From contig NC_092572.1 of assembly GCF_037975245.1 (NCBI RefSeq), positions 33,267,989-33,331,988 of the forward strand: 64,000 nucleotides of DNA, given 5' to 3'. The stretch's first letter is position 1; each line of letters begins with the position of its first letter. A program made the translations under genes and the position numbers. The notes beneath the pieces were generated by a model. That model saw only the letters and a list, made by a program, of their open reading frames with translations, ran no database searches and had not been told where the DNA came from. This document shows positions 25,754 through 39,660 of the stretch, one piece after another. This DNA is from Apostichopus japonicus (Eukaryota; Echinodermata; Holothuroidea; Aspidochirotida; Stichopodidae).

Positions 25754-26108
25754 GTAAGAAATATATTGTATTATATATCATAAATATTTCATCGATCGTT
25801 TCCATGTGGTGTAACTTTTTTCGGATCCAATTTCGCATTCCCGCTATTTAGCCGACCTTTTTATTATAAGCCTACGATCCGTCAAGAGGAATGACAGAAA
25901 CAATTAATGCTCCTCTGTAATTTGTGATCATACGCTACGGCTTAATATTGTCGTTTGCGTCCTATTACGCCATCCATGCATGCATAGTGCCATTCTTACG
26001 GAATGGTACGGCGTATATATCTATATAGGGAACGGGCGGGTAAGAAAGATATTGTATTATATCATAAATATTTCATCAATCGTTTCCATGTGGTGTTACT
26101 TTTCAGCA
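25754..26108 (+). repeat. Duplicated host repeat, includes empty insertion site
   Basis: The sequence after the transposon (GTAAGAAATATATTGTATTA...TTTCCATGTGGTGT, 25754-25820) recurs at about 26038-26098. There it is joined directly to GGGAACGGGCGG, with no insertion. It therefore shows the pre-insertion arrangement of this repeat family. The two copies differ at several positions, so the empty copy is a paralogous repeat and not the same allele. Confidence 0.85.
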
Positions 26109-26890
26109 CAATGTACGCCCGTGATCTGGGCGCTCGACGACAGCCCGTCTTACGGGTCAATCGCCTATTATATACTGTATATATGTCATCTGAATTAATA
26201 CACTCAATCGTGTAAACATGTCTCTCGATCCATCCTATAGCTCGTGTTTAGAGCGAAAATTCTCTCAACATACTCGATCCGCTAGTGTAATTGTTTGCTT
26301 ATTTATTGATAGTTGTTTACAATTTATTCTGAATTGGCATGTAGGGTGGGGGGGGGGGCTTCGACCAGGTTTTGTAAATTTTTCCTGTTCATTCTCTTTT
26401 ACGTTCTTTCTTAATTTGCACGGGGAGGAGTTCAGTCTGAGAATATAATACACATAATCACCAGCGGCTATATGCCAAGTTTCTGAGAAACCTAATTAAG
26501 CCCTCGCGTCTCATTGATCCACAATTATTTTATTGTTTGTTTGTTAATTTTAATAATTAATAAATTACAGCATAATGTTCACCCGTGATCCGGGTACTCG
26601 ACGAAAGCCCGTCTTACGGGCCAGTCGCACTGTATGTCATATGAATTGATACACTCAATCGTGTAAATCCCAGAGCTCATGTTTAGGGCGAAATTCCTCT
26701 CAACATGTTCGCAAATATACTCGATCCGTTAGTTTGTTTAGTTGTTGGTTTATTTCTTTATTTTTTGTTTATTATTTAGTATTAATACTTTGGGGGGAGG
26801 GTGCTTCAGCTTCCGTTATTTTCTTGTTTTTGTTATGAAAACATACATTCTCCAGCGACAATATGCCTAGTGTCTGACAACATTCTCCGT
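26100..26890 (+). repeat. Diverged direct duplication (about 470-bp step)
   Basis: About 26108-26490 matches 26575-26890 with indels. Shared words include CCGTGATC(T/C)GGG, AGCCCGTCTTACGGG, ACACTCAATCGTGTAAA, TACTCGATCCG and TATGCC(A/T)AGT. Neither copy has a convincing coding frame. The block lies just upstream of the beta-propeller exon and may hold its promoter or an intron. Confidence 0.75.
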
Positions 26891-26961
26891 TACCATGGAC
26901 ACGGCCTTGTAAACTTGACCTAATATTGTATTTTTTTTTTTTTTTTTTTGTGCCTTGTATA

Positions 26962-27764
26962 GAGTTCATCGTACGCAGTTTCCCAGGTTTACCCGTGAAG
27001 GCGACTGTGTGCTGTGCGACATGACGGTGGATTCTACCAAAGTTGCTGTTACCGGTTACAACAAAGACTTAGCTGGGACATCATTCATAGACTTGTTTGC
27101 ATTAAATATTCCTGATTCTTCGTCGCCTGTTATAACTCGGTTTTATTCTAAAGAATTTAAGAATCCTTCAAGATGGCGGCCTCGTTATGTTTCATTCTTG
27201 GATGATTCTCGTATAGTCACTGTGTGTGGTGATCAGCTGGATGTCTTCAATATCAAGACAGACGACATACCCACACACAGTGATCTGTTACGCTATAGAA
27301 CAGCCAAGTGTATGACTATCAGAGAGGGAGAGATGTTTATTGGTTTGTCTTCTAACGAGGTGATTGTGTTTGATTTTAGTTTAAATAAAATCAAGACAAT
27401 TACCTTGGAAGGATTAGAAGGTGATTATCCTTTAGATATAACAGTTTATGGAGATAATCTGTTTATATCTACAGTCAATGATAAAGCCATTAGATACAAC
27501 ATGGAGGGAGTGATGTTACATGAATACAACACACCAGTCTACTTATGTGCATACAGTATCACTGTAAGCAGTGAGTTTGGTCTGGTGTTTGTATCATGTT
27601 GGTCTATCCCTCTTGCTGTGGTTGTTGTTTGCTCTCTCTCTGAGAATCATACATTGTTTACTTTCCCAGTTATTGGTGAGTGGTTGAATAGAATCAGGAT
27701 GAACGATGTAAACAGGTTTATGTTTACAACAACAAGAGAAGGAATACTGAGTGTATACAGCACA
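26962..27764 (+). CDS. Beta-propeller-like coding exon (partial gene)
   Basis: An open stretch of 268 codons between an acceptor (long poly-T tract, then GTATAG at 26961) and a donor CACA|GTAAGT (27764, phase 0). The frame has no ATG near its 5' border, so this is an internal or 3' exon. The protein shows repeated short beta-rich blocks with hydrophobic-D-N-x-hydrophobic turns, for example VSFLDDSRIVTVCGD, DITVYGDNLFISTVND and MNDVNRFMFTTT. This is the style of the NHL/WD-like propellers at the C-terminus of TRIM-type or related proteins. No RING, B-box or other partner domain is visible in the window. Upstream exons could lie beyond the transposon, and any downstream exon would lie beyond the satellite array. 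The exact family is not identified. Confidence 0.7.
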
Positions 27765-27944
27765 GTAAGTACAGTAGGATAGTGTAAACGAGTAAACATA
27801 GGAACTTTATTTTACATCTAGAATAATGAAAATAGGCCAGAAAAACTAACAAGTTAGGTATCAGTGACTGCGAACATTTCTGTAGATTACGTTTATTTGT
27901 ACTGTTTTTGCGAGTCTTGGAAATAATATGAAATTTGGGACTCA

Positions 27945-30900
27945 AATTTTAATAGGATTGAAGCAGCAAAACCTCTCATAGCAACACATACATACAGTAC
28001 AGTGTAAATGAATTCCAAAATCCTCTGAAATTACTTGCATTATACAAAACTGTGTAGACCTCCAATAGAAACATATTTGGGTCCGGTGCATACGAACATC
28101 TCCTAAGAGCACACGTATTGCTATTTTAAGGCAATATGAATGAATTAAGAGCAAAAATGAGAAGAACATTTTAATAGGATTGAAGCAGCAAAACCTCTCA
28201 TAGCAACACATACATACAATACAGGGCGAATAATTTTCAAAATCCTCTGAAATTTCTTGCATTATAAAAAAAACTGTGTAGACCTCCAATAGAAACATAT
28301 TTGGGTTTGGTGCATACGAACATCTCCTAAGAGCACATTTATTGCTATTTTAAGGCAATATGAATGAATTTAGAGCAAAAAGAGCTCCTAAGAGCACCTT
28401 ATTGCTATTTTAAGGCAATATGAATGAATTTATAGCAAAAATGAGAAGAAAATTTTAATAGGATTGAAGTAGCAAAACCTCTAATAGCAACACATACATA
28501 GAGTACAGGGCGAATAATTTTCAAAATCCTCTGAAATTTCTTGCATTATAAAAAACTGTGTAGACCTCCAATAGAAACATATTTGGGTTCAGTGCATACG
28601 AACATCTCCTAAGGGCACACTTATTGTTGTTTTAAGGCAATATGAATGAATTTAGAGAAAATATGAGAAGAAAATTTTAATAGGATTGAAGCAGCAAAAC
28701 CTCTCATAGCAACACATACATACAGTACAGGGCGAATAATTTTCAAAATCCTCTGAAATTTCTTGCATTATAAAAAACTGTGTAGACCTCCAATAGAAAC
28801 AGATTTGGGTCCGGTGCATACGAACATCTCCTAAGAGCAAACTTATTACTGTTTTAAGGCAATATGAATGAATTAAGAGCAAAAATGAGAAGAAAATTTT
28901 AATAGGATTGAAGCAGCAAACCCTCTCATAGCAACACATACATACAATACAGGACGAATAATTTTCAAAATCCTCTGCAATTTCTTGCATTATAAAAAAA
29001 CTGTGTAGACCTCCAATAGAAACATATTTGGGTTTGGTGCATACGAACATTTCTAAGAGCACACTTATTGCTATTTTAAGGCAATATGAATGAATTTAGA
29101 GCAAAAAGAGCTCCTAAGAGCACCTTATTGCTATTTTAAGGCAATATGAATGAATTTATAGCAAAAATGAGAAGAAAATTTTAATAGGATTGAAGTAGCA
29201 AAACCTCTCATAGCAACACATACATACAATACAGGGCGAATAATTTTCAAAATCCTCTGAAATTTCTTGCATTATAAAAAAACTGTGTAGACCTCCAATA
29301 GAAACATATTTGGGTTTGGTGCATACGAACATCTCCTAAGAACACACTTATTGCTATTTTAAGGCAATATGAATGAATTTAGAGCAAACAGAGCTCCTAA
29401 GAGCACCTTATTGCTATTTTAAGGCAATATGAATGAATTTATAGCAAAAATGAGAAGAAAATTTTAATAGGATTGAAGTAGCAAAACCTCTCATAGCAAC
29501 ACATACATACAATACAGGGCGAATAATTTTCAAAATCCTCTGAAATTTCTTGCATTATAAAAAAAACTGTGTAGACCTCCAATAGAAACATATTTGGGTT
29601 TGGTGCATACGAACATCTCCTAAGAACACACTTATTGCTATTTTAAGGCAATATGAATGAATTTAGAGCAAACAGAGCTCCTAAGAGCACCTTATTGCTA
29701 TTTTAAGGCAATATGAATGAATTTATAGCAAAAATGAGAAGAAAATTTTAATAGGATTGAAGTAGCAAAACCTCTCATAGCAACACATACATACAATACA
29801 GGGCGAATAATTTTAACAATCCTCTGAAATTTCTTGCATTATAAAAAAACTGTGTAGACCTCCAATAGAAACATATTTGGGTTTGGTGCATACGAACATC
29901 TCCTAAGGGCACACTTATTGTTGCTTTAAGGCAATATGAATAAATTTAGAGAAAAAATGAGAAGAAAATTTTAATAGGATTGAAGCAGCAAAACCTCTCA
30001 TAGTAACACATACATATAGTACAGGGCGAATAATTTTCAAAATCCTCTGAAATTTCTTGCATTATAAAAAACTGTGTAGACCTCCAATAGAAACATATTT
30101 GGCTTCGGTGTATACGAACATCTCCTAAGAGCACACTTATTGCTATTTTAAGGCAATATGAATGAATTTAGAGAAAAAATGAGAAGAAAATTTTAATAGG
30201 ATTGAAGAAGCAAAACCTCTCATAGCAACACATACATACAGTACAGGGCGAATAATTTTCAAAATCCTCTGAAATTTCTTGCATTATAAAAAAACTGTGT
30301 AGACCTCCAATAGAAACATATTTGGCTTCGGTGTATACGAACATTTCTAAGAGCACACTTATTGCTATTTTAAGGCAATATGAATGAATTTAGAGCAAAA
30401 AGAGCTCCTAAGAGCACCTTATTGCTATTTTAAGGCAATATGAATGAATTTATAGCAAAAATGAGAAGAAAATTTTAATAGGATTCAAGTAGCAAAACCT
30501 CTCATAGCAACACATACATACAATACAGGGCGAATAATTTTCAAAATCCTCTGAAATTTCTTGCATTATAAAAAAACTGTGTAGACCTCCAATAGAAACA
30601 TATTTGGGTTTGGTGCATACGAACATCTCCTAAGAGCACACTTATTGCTATTTTAAGGCGATATGAATGAATTTAGAGCAAAAAGAGCTCCTAAGAGCAC
30701 CTTATTGCTATTTTAAGGCAATATGAATGAATTTATAGCAAAAATGAGAAGAAAATTTTAATAGGATTGAAGTAGCAAAACCTCTCATAGCAACACATAC
30801 ATACAGTACAGGGCGAATAATTTTCAAAATCCTCTGAAATTTCTTGCATTATAAAAAACTGTGTAGACCTCCAATAGAGACATATTTGGCTTCGGTGTAT

Positions 30901-33900
30901 ACGAACATCTCCTAAGAGCACACTTATTGCTATTTTAAGGCAATATGAATGAATTTAGAGAAAAAATTAGAAGAAAATTTTAATAGGATTGAAGTAACGA
31001 AACCTCTAATAGCAACACATACATAGAGTACACGGCGAATAATTTTCAAAATCCTCTGAAATTTCTTGCATTATAAAAAACTGTGTAGACCTCCAATAGA
31101 AACATATTTGGGTTCAGTGCATACGAACATCTCCTAAGGGCACACTTATTGTTGTTTTAAGGCAATATGAATGAATTTAGAGAAAAAATGAGAAGAAAAT
31201 TTTAATAGGATTGAAGCAGCAAAACCTCTCATAGCAACACATACATACAGTACAGGGCGAATAATTTTCAAAATCCTCTGAAATTTCTTGCATTATAAAA
31301 AACTGTGTAGACCTCCAATAGAAACATATTTCGGTCCGGTGCATACGAACATCTCCTAAGAGCACACTTATTGCTATTTTAAGGCAATATGAATGAATTT
31401 AGAGAAAAAATGAGAAGAAAATTTTAATAGGATTGAAGAAGCAAAACCTCTCATAGCAACACATACATACAGTACAGGGCGAATAATTTTCAAAATCCTC
31501 TGAAATTTCTTGCATTATAAAAAAACTGTGTAGACCTCCAATAGAAACATATTTGGCTTCGGTGTATACGAACATTTCTAAGAGCACACTTATTGCTATT
31601 TTAAGGCAATATGAATGAATTTAGAGCAAAAAGAGCTCCTAAGAGCACCTTATTGCTATTTTAAGGCAATATGAATGAATTTATAGCAAAAATGAGAAGA
31701 AAATTTTAATAGGATTGAAGTAGCAAAACCTCTCATAGCAACACATACATACAATACAGGGCGAATAATTTTCAAAATCCTCTGAAATTTCTTGCATTAT
31801 AAAAAAACTGTGTAGACCTCCAATAGAAGCATATTTGGATTTGGTGCATACGAACATCTCCTAAGAGCACACTTATTGCTATTTTAAGGCAATATGAATG
31901 AATTTAGAGCAAAAAGAGCTCCTAAGAGCGCCTTATTGCTATTTTAAGGCAATATGAATGAATTTAGAGAAAAAATTAGAAGAAAATTTTAATAGGATTC
32001 AAGTAGCAAAACCTCTCATAGCAACACATACATACAGTACAGGGCGAATAATTTTCAAAATCCTCTGAAATTTCTTGCATTATAAAAAACTGTGTAGACC
32101 TCCAATAGAAACATATTTGGCTTCGGTGTATACGAACATCTCCTAAGAGCACACTTATTGCTATTTTAAGGCAATATGAATGAATTTATAGCAAAAATGA
32201 GAAGAAAATTTTAATAGGATTCAAGTAACGAAACCTCTAATAGCAACACATACATAGAGTACAGGGCGAATAATTTTCAAAATCCTCTGAAATTTCTTGC
32301 ATTATAAAGAACTGTGTAGACCTCCAATAGAAACATATTTGGGTTCAGTGCATACAAACATCTCCTAAGGGCACACTTATTGTTGCTTTAAGGCAATATG
32401 AATGAATTTAGAGAAAAAATGAGAAGAACATTTTAATAGGATTGAAGCAGCAAAACCTCTCATAGCAACACATACATACAGTACAGGGCGAATAATTTTC
32501 AAAATCCTCTGAAATTTCTTGCATTATAAAAAAACTGTGTAGACCTCCAATAGAAACATATTTGGGTTTGGTGTATACGAACATCTCCTAAGAGCACACT
32601 TATTGCTATTTTAAGGCAATATGAATGAATTTATAGCAAAAATGAGAAGAAAATTTTAATAGGATTGAAGTAACGAAACCTCTAATAGCAACACATACAT
32701 AGAGTACAGGGCGAATCATTTTCAAAATCCTCTGAAATTTCTTGCATTATAAAGAACTGTGTAGACCTCCAATAGAAACATATTTGGGTTCAGTGCATAC
32801 GAACATCTCCTAAGGGCACACTTATTGTTGCTTTAAGGCAATATGAATGAATTTAGAGAAAAAATGAGAAGAAAATTTTAATAGGATTGAAGCAGCAAAA
32901 CCTCTCATAGCAACACATACATATAGTACAGGGCGAATAATTTTCAAAATCCTCTGAAATTTCTTGCATTATAAAAAACTGTGTAGACCTCCAATAGAAA
33001 CATATTTGGGTCCGGTGCATACGAACATCTCCTAAGAGCACACTTATTGCTATTTTAAGGCAATATGAATGAATTTATAGCAAAAATGAGAAGAAAATTT
33101 TAATAGGATTCAAGTAACGAAACCTCTCATAACAACACATACATAGAGTACAGGGCGAATAATTTTCAAAATCCTCTGAAATTTCTTGCATTATAAAAAA
33201 CTGTGTAGACCTCCAATAGAAACATATTTGGGTTCAGTGCATACAAACATCTCCTAAGGGCACACTTATTGTTGCTTTAAGGCAATATGAATGAATTTAG
33301 AGAAAAAATGAGAAGAAAATTTTAATAGGATTGAAGTAGCAAAACCTCTCATAGCAACACATACATACAATACAGGGCGAATAATTTTCAAAATCCTCTG
33401 AAATTTCTTGCATTATAAAAAAACTGTGTAGACCTCCAATAATAACATATTTGGGTTTTGTGCATACGAACATCTCCTAAGAGCACACTTATTGCTATTT
33501 TAAGGCGATATGAATGAATTTAGAGCAAAAAGAGCTCCTAAGAGCACCATATTGCTATTTTAAGGCAATATGAATGAATTTATAGCAAAAATGAGAAGAA
33601 AATTTTAATAGGATTGAAGCAGCAAAACCTCTCATAGCAAAACATACATACAGTTTTGGGCGAATAATTTTCAAAATCCTCTGAAATTTCTTGCATTATA
33701 AAAAACTGTGTAGACCTCCAATAGAAACATATTTGGCTTCGGTGTATACGAACATCTCCTAAGAGCACACTTATTGCTATTTTAAGGCAATATGAATGAA
33801 TTTATAGCAAAAATGAGAAGAAAATTTTAATAGGATTGAAGTAGCAAAACCTCTCATAGCAACACATACATACAATACAGGGCGAATAATTTTCAAAATC

Positions 33901-36900
33901 CTCTGAAATTTCTTGCATTATAAAAAAACTGTGTAGACCTCCAATAGAAACATATTTGGGTTTTGTGCATACGAACATCTCCTAAGAGCACACTTATTGC
34001 TATTTTAAGGCGATATGAATGAATTTAGAGCAAAAAGAGCTCCTAAGAGCACCATATTGCTATTTTAAGGCAATATGAATGAATTTATAGCAAAAATGAG
34101 AAGAAAATTTTAATAGGATTAAAGCAGCAAAACCTCTCATAGCAAAACTTACATACAGTACAGGGCGAATAATTTTCAAAATCCTCTGAAATTTCTTGCA
34201 TTATAAAAAACTGTGTAGACCTCCAATAGAAACATATTTGGCTTCGGTGTATACGAACATCTCCTAAGAGCACACTTATTGCTATTTTAAGGCAATATGA
34301 ATGAATTTATAGCAAAAATGAGAAGAAAATTTTAATAGGATTGAAGTAACGAAACCTCTCATAGCAACACATACATAGAGTACAGGGCGAATAATTTTCA
34401 AAATCCTCTGAAATTTCTTGCATTATAAAAAACTGTGTAGACCTCCAATAGAAACATATTTGGGTTCAGTGCATACAAACATCTCCTAAGGGCACAGTTA
34501 TTGTTGCTTTAAGGCAATATGAATGAATTTAGAGAAAAAATGAGAAGAAAATTTTAATAGGATTGAAGCAGCAAAACCTCTCATAGCAACACATACATAC
34601 AATACAGGGCGAATAATTTTCAAAATCCTCTGAAATTTCTTGCATTATAAAAAAACTGTGTAGACCTCCAATAGAAACATATTTGGGTTTGGTGCATACG
34701 AACATCTCCTAAGAGAACACTTATTGCTATTTTAAGGCGATATGAATGAATTTAGAGCAAAAAGAGCTCCTAAGAGCACCTTATTGCTATTTTAAGGCAA
34801 TATGAATGAATTTATAGCAAAAATGAGAAGAAAATTTTAATAGGATTGAAGTAGCAAAACCTCTCATAGCAACACATACATACAGTACAGGGCGAATAAT
34901 TTTCAAAATCCTCTGAAATTTCTTGCATTATAAAAAAACTGTGTAGACCTCCAATAGAAACATATTTGGCTTCGGTGTATACGAACATCTCCTAAGAGCA
35001 CACTTATTGCTATTTTAAGGCAATATGAATGAATTTATAGCAAAAATGAGAAGAAAATTTAAATAGGATTGAATGACGAAACCTCTAATAGCAACACATA
35101 CATAGAGTACAGGGTTAATAATTTTCAAAATCCTCTGAAATTTCTTGCATTATAAAAAACTGTGTAGACCTCCAATAGAAACATATTTGGGTCCGGTGCA
35201 TACGAACATCTCCTAAGAGCACACTTATTGCTATTTTAAGGCAATATGAATGAATTAAGAGCAAAAATGAGAAGAAAATTTTAATAGGATTGAGGCAGCA
35301 AAACCTCTCATAGCAACACATACATACAGTACAGGGCGAATAATTTTCAAAATCCTCTGAAATTTCTTGCATGATAAAAAACTGTGTAGACCTCCAATAG
35401 AAACATATTTGGGTTCGGTGCATACGAACATCTCCTAAGAGCACACTTATTGCTATTTTAAGGCAATATGAATGAATTTATAGCAAAAATGAGAAGAAAA
35501 TTTTAATAGGATTGAAGTAACGAAACCTCTCATAGCAACACATACAATACAGGGCGAATAATTTTCAAAATCCTCTGAAATTTCTTGCATTATAAAAAAA
35601 CTGTGTAGACCTCCAATAGAAACATATTTGAGTTCGGTGCATACGAACATCTACTAGTGTTGTTTTAAGGCAATATGAATGAATTTAGAGAAAAAATGAG
35701 AAGAAAATGTTAATAGGATTGAAGCAGCAAAACCTCTCATAGCAACACATACATACAGCACAGGGCGAGTAATTTTCAAAATCCTCTGAAATTTCTTGCG
35801 TTATAAAAAACTGTGTAGATCGACCTCCAATAGAAACATATTTGGATTTGTTGCATACGAACATCTCCTAAGAGCACACTTATTGCTATTTTGTGGCAAT
35901 ATGAATGAATTTAGAGAAAAAAGAGAAGAAAAATTGTGTAGGATTATAGTAACAAATCCTCTCATTGCAACACATACATACAGTACAGGGCGAATCATTT
36001 TCAAAATCCTCTGAAATTTCTTGCATCATAAAAACTGTGTAGACCTCCGATAGAAACATATTTGGGTTCGGTGTATACGAACAACTCCTAAGAGCACACT
36101 TATTGCTATTTTAAGGCAATATGAATGAATTTAGACAACAAATGAAAAGAAAATTTTAATAGGATTCAAGTAGCAAAACCTCTCATTGCAACAAATACAT
36201 ACCATACAGGGCGAATAATTTTCAAAATCCTCTGAAATTTCTTGCATTATAAAAAACTGTGTAGACCTCCAATAGAAACATATTTGAGTTCGGTGCATAC
36301 GAACATCTCCTAAGAGCACACTTATTGCTATTTTAAGGCAATATGAATGGATTTAGAGAAAACATGAGAAGAAAATTTTAATAGGATTCAAGTAGCAAAA
36401 CCTCTCATTGCAACACATACATACAATACAGGGCGAATAATTTTCAAAATCCTCTGAAATTTCTTGCATCATAAAAAAACTGTGTAGACCTCCGATAGAA
36501 ACATATTTGGGTTCGGTGTATACGAACATCTCCTAAGGGCACACTTATTGTTGTTTTAAGGCAATATGAATGAATTAAGAGAAAAAATGAGAAGAAAATT
36601 TTAATAGGATTGAAGTAGCAAAACCTCTCATAGCAACACATACATATAGTACAGGGCGAATAATTTTCAAAATCCTCTGAAATTTCTTGCATTATAAAAA
36701 CTGTGTAGACCTCCAATAGAAACATATAGGTTCGTTGCATACGAGAATCTCCTTAGAGCACACTTATTGCTGTTTTAAGGCAATATGAATGAATTTAGAG
36801 CAAAAATGAGAAGAAAATTTTAATAGGATTGAAGTAGCAAAACTTCTCATAGCAACACATACATATAGTACAGGGCGAATAATTTTCAAAATCCTCTGAA

Positions 36901-38670
36901 ATTTTTTGCATTATAAAAACTGTGTAGACCTCCAATAGAAACATATAGGTTCGTTGCATACGAGAATCTCCTTAGAGCACACTTATTGCTGTTTTAAGGC
37001 AATATGAATGAATTTAGAGAAAAAATGAGAAGAAAATTTTAATAGGATTGAAGTAGCATAACCTCTCATAGCAATGACATTCATACAGTACCTGTACAGG
37101 GCTAATAAATTCCAAAATCCTCTGAAATTTCTTGCATTATAAAAACCTGTGTAGACCTCCAATAGAAACATATTTGGGTTCGGTGCATACGAACATCTCC
37201 TAAGAGCACACTTATTGCTATTTTAAGGCAATATGAATGAATTTCGAGCAAAACAGAGAAGAACATTTTAATACGATTGAAGTAGCAAAACCTCTCATAG
37301 CAATGACATTCATACAGTACCTGTACAGGGCTAATGAATTCCAAAATCGTCTGAAATTTCTTGCATTATAAAAAAATGTGTAGACCTCCAATAGAACAAT
37401 ATTTAGGCTTGGTGCATACGAACATCTCCTAAGAGCACACTTATTGCTATTTTGTGGCAATATGAATGAATTTCAAGCAAAAATGAGAAGAACAACTGTG
37501 TAGGATTAAAGTAGCAAAACCTCTCATAGCAATGACATACATACAGTAAAGGGCTAATAATTTCCAAAATCCTCTGAAATTTCTTGCATTATAAAAACCT
37601 GTGTAGACCTCCAATAGAAACATATGTATATATAGGTTCGGTGCATACGAACATCTCCTAAGAGCACACTTATTGCTATTTTGTGGCAATATGAATGAAT
37701 TTAGAGCAAAAATGAGAATAAAAATTGTATAGGATTGAAGTAACAAAACCTCTCATTGCAACACATACATACAGTACAGGGCGAATAATTTTCAAAATCC
37801 TCTGAAATTTCTTGCATTATTAAAACCTGTGTAGACCTCCAATAGAAACATATGTATATATAGGTTCGGTGCATACGAACATCTCCTAAGAGCACACTTA
37901 TTGCTATTTTGTGGCAATATGAATGAATTTAGAGCAAAAATGAGAATAAAAATTGTATAGGATTGAAGTAACAAAACCTCTCATTGCAACACATACATAC
38001 AATACAGGGCGAATAATTTTCAAAATCCTCTGAAATTTCTTGCATTATAAAAACTGTGTAGACCTCCAATAGAAAGATATAGGTTCGGTGCATACGAACA
38101 TCTCCTAAGAGCACACTCATTGCTATTTTGTGGCAATATGAATAAATTCAGAGAAAAAATGAGAAGAAAATTTTAATTGGATTGAAGCAGCAAAACCTCT
38201 CACAGCAACATATACATACAGTACAGGGCGAATAATTTTCAAAATCCTCTGTATTTCTTGCATCATAAAAAACTGTGTAGACCTCCAATAGAACAATATT
38301 TGGGCTTGGTGCATACGAACATCTCCTAAGAGCACACTTATTGCCATTTTGTGGCAATTTGAATGCATTTCGAGCAAAAAAGAGAAGAAAAATTGTGTTG
38401 GATTAAAGTAGCAAAACCTCTCATAGCAATAACATACACGTAGTACAGGGCTAATAATTTTAAAAATCCTCTGAAATTTTATGCATTATAAAAAAACTGT
38501 GTAGACCTCCAATAGAAACATATTTGGTTTCAGTGCATACGAACATCTCCTTAGAGCATACATATTGCTGTTTTAAGGCAATATGAATGAATTTAGAGCA
38601 AAAGTGAGAAGAAAAATTGTGTAGGATTGAAGCAACCAACCTCTCATTGCAACACATACCTACAGCACAG
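27945..38670. repeat. Satellite array, 222/283-bp monomers
   Basis: About 46 head-to-tail monomers. The landmark TAGGATTGAAG (or a variant) recurs every 222 bp, or every about 283 bp where a 61-bp block (CTCCTAAGAGCACCTTATTG through AATTTATAGC) has been duplicated inside the unit. The long form is common from 28.2 to 34.9 kb and absent afterwards. Monomers from about 35.7 to 38.7 kb are more diverged, with changes such as TTTGTGGCAATATG and insertions of GTATATATAGG. The array begins about 180 bp after the beta-propeller exon. Confidence 0.97.
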
Positions 38671-38840
38671 GGATATATGGGGAGATCTGCACTTTGGCAC
38701 TAAAGTAACTCCTTTTAGGTAAAGAAAGTTGGGTTGATTGTAGTACTTAAGTATGCACCAGGGGACTCTTTTACAAAACCATATAGCTTCTAAGCCAAAA
38801 TAAGAACATTCATGTGCTGGTAGAGGTCATATAAAGGTTG

Positions 38841-39654
38841 GTCACGTGCGTGATGTGAAATGAAACTCGCTTTTTTGCACCAAAATACATTGGCAAATTC
38901 CTCAGTTTCTAACAGGGCTGGATAACCCTAATTTTTCATGTGACTACCTTAATATGTTTCCATTCTAACAAGACATTTCACCTAAATATATCACTTATAA
39001 ACATTAGCATAATACTACATCAGCTAAAAAAAAATCCGGTCACATGTGTGACATTGGTGGGTCACGTGCGTGACATTCTGAATTTTCATTCCATAGTATG
39101 CAATTTTTGCAGTGCAAATATTGACTGTAGTAATGACCACAGAGCAGCAATGATGTTGATATTCCATATTAATTACTTTCAAACGGGTTTACTGCCACAA
39201 ATTTCTATTTCAAGGGACATGTGTATGACAGTGTTGGGTCACGTGTGACATTCAGCATTTTCAGGGATGCTGCAATTTCATTGGATGAAGCTTTCGTCAT
39301 TTGCATATAACACTTGTCATGCCATACACACATGACATAACAACAGTCCAAGTCCACAGTTCTGCTGCAATTTCATTGGATGGAACTTTTCTCATTAGTA
39401 TATGACACTGTTGGTATGCCACACACTCATGAGATAACGACAGCCCAAGTCTACAGTGCTGCTGCAATTTCATTGGATGGAACTTTTCTCATTTGCATAT
39501 TACACTGTTGTCAGGCCACGCACACATAACAAACCAGTCTGCTAACAATATTTTGTCCATTTAGTTTTGTTGAATGCTCAACTTTGGGCTTCATTGTCAC
39601 ATACTGTACGTGACCATAAATGTCACACACGTGACCATGGGACACGTGTGTGAC
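38841..39654. promoter_or_regulatory. Cluster of CACGTG/GTCAC palindromes
   Basis: GTCACGTGCGTGA (38841), GTCACATGTGTGAC (39039), GTCACGTGCGTGAC (39061), GTCACGTGTGAC (39238), GTCACACACGTGACC (39622) and GACACGTGTGTGAC (39641). These resemble E-box (bHLH-Zip) sites. Part of the cluster comes from a local duplication (a GGGTCACGTG...CATTC unit near 39050 and 39230). Regulatory use is unproven. Confidence 0.45.
39268..39540 (+). repeat. Three tandem units of about 96 bp
   Basis: TGCTGCAATTTCATTGGATG starts at 39268, 39363 and 39460. Each unit has ATTGG (an inverted CCAAT box). Units one and three have CATTTGCATA, an octamer/POU-type word; unit two has CATTAGTATA. The last unit is incomplete. 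Confidence 0.9.
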
Positions 39655-39660
39655 TGATGT

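Noticed and set aside
27942-38657. Repeated 62-codon open frames on the minus strand in most satellite monomers (MLLGDVRMHRTQ type)
   Set aside because: They recur because the DNA is a tandem repeat with a 222-bp period divisible by three. Stops and frameshifts vary between monomers, and there is no sign of codon-level constraint.
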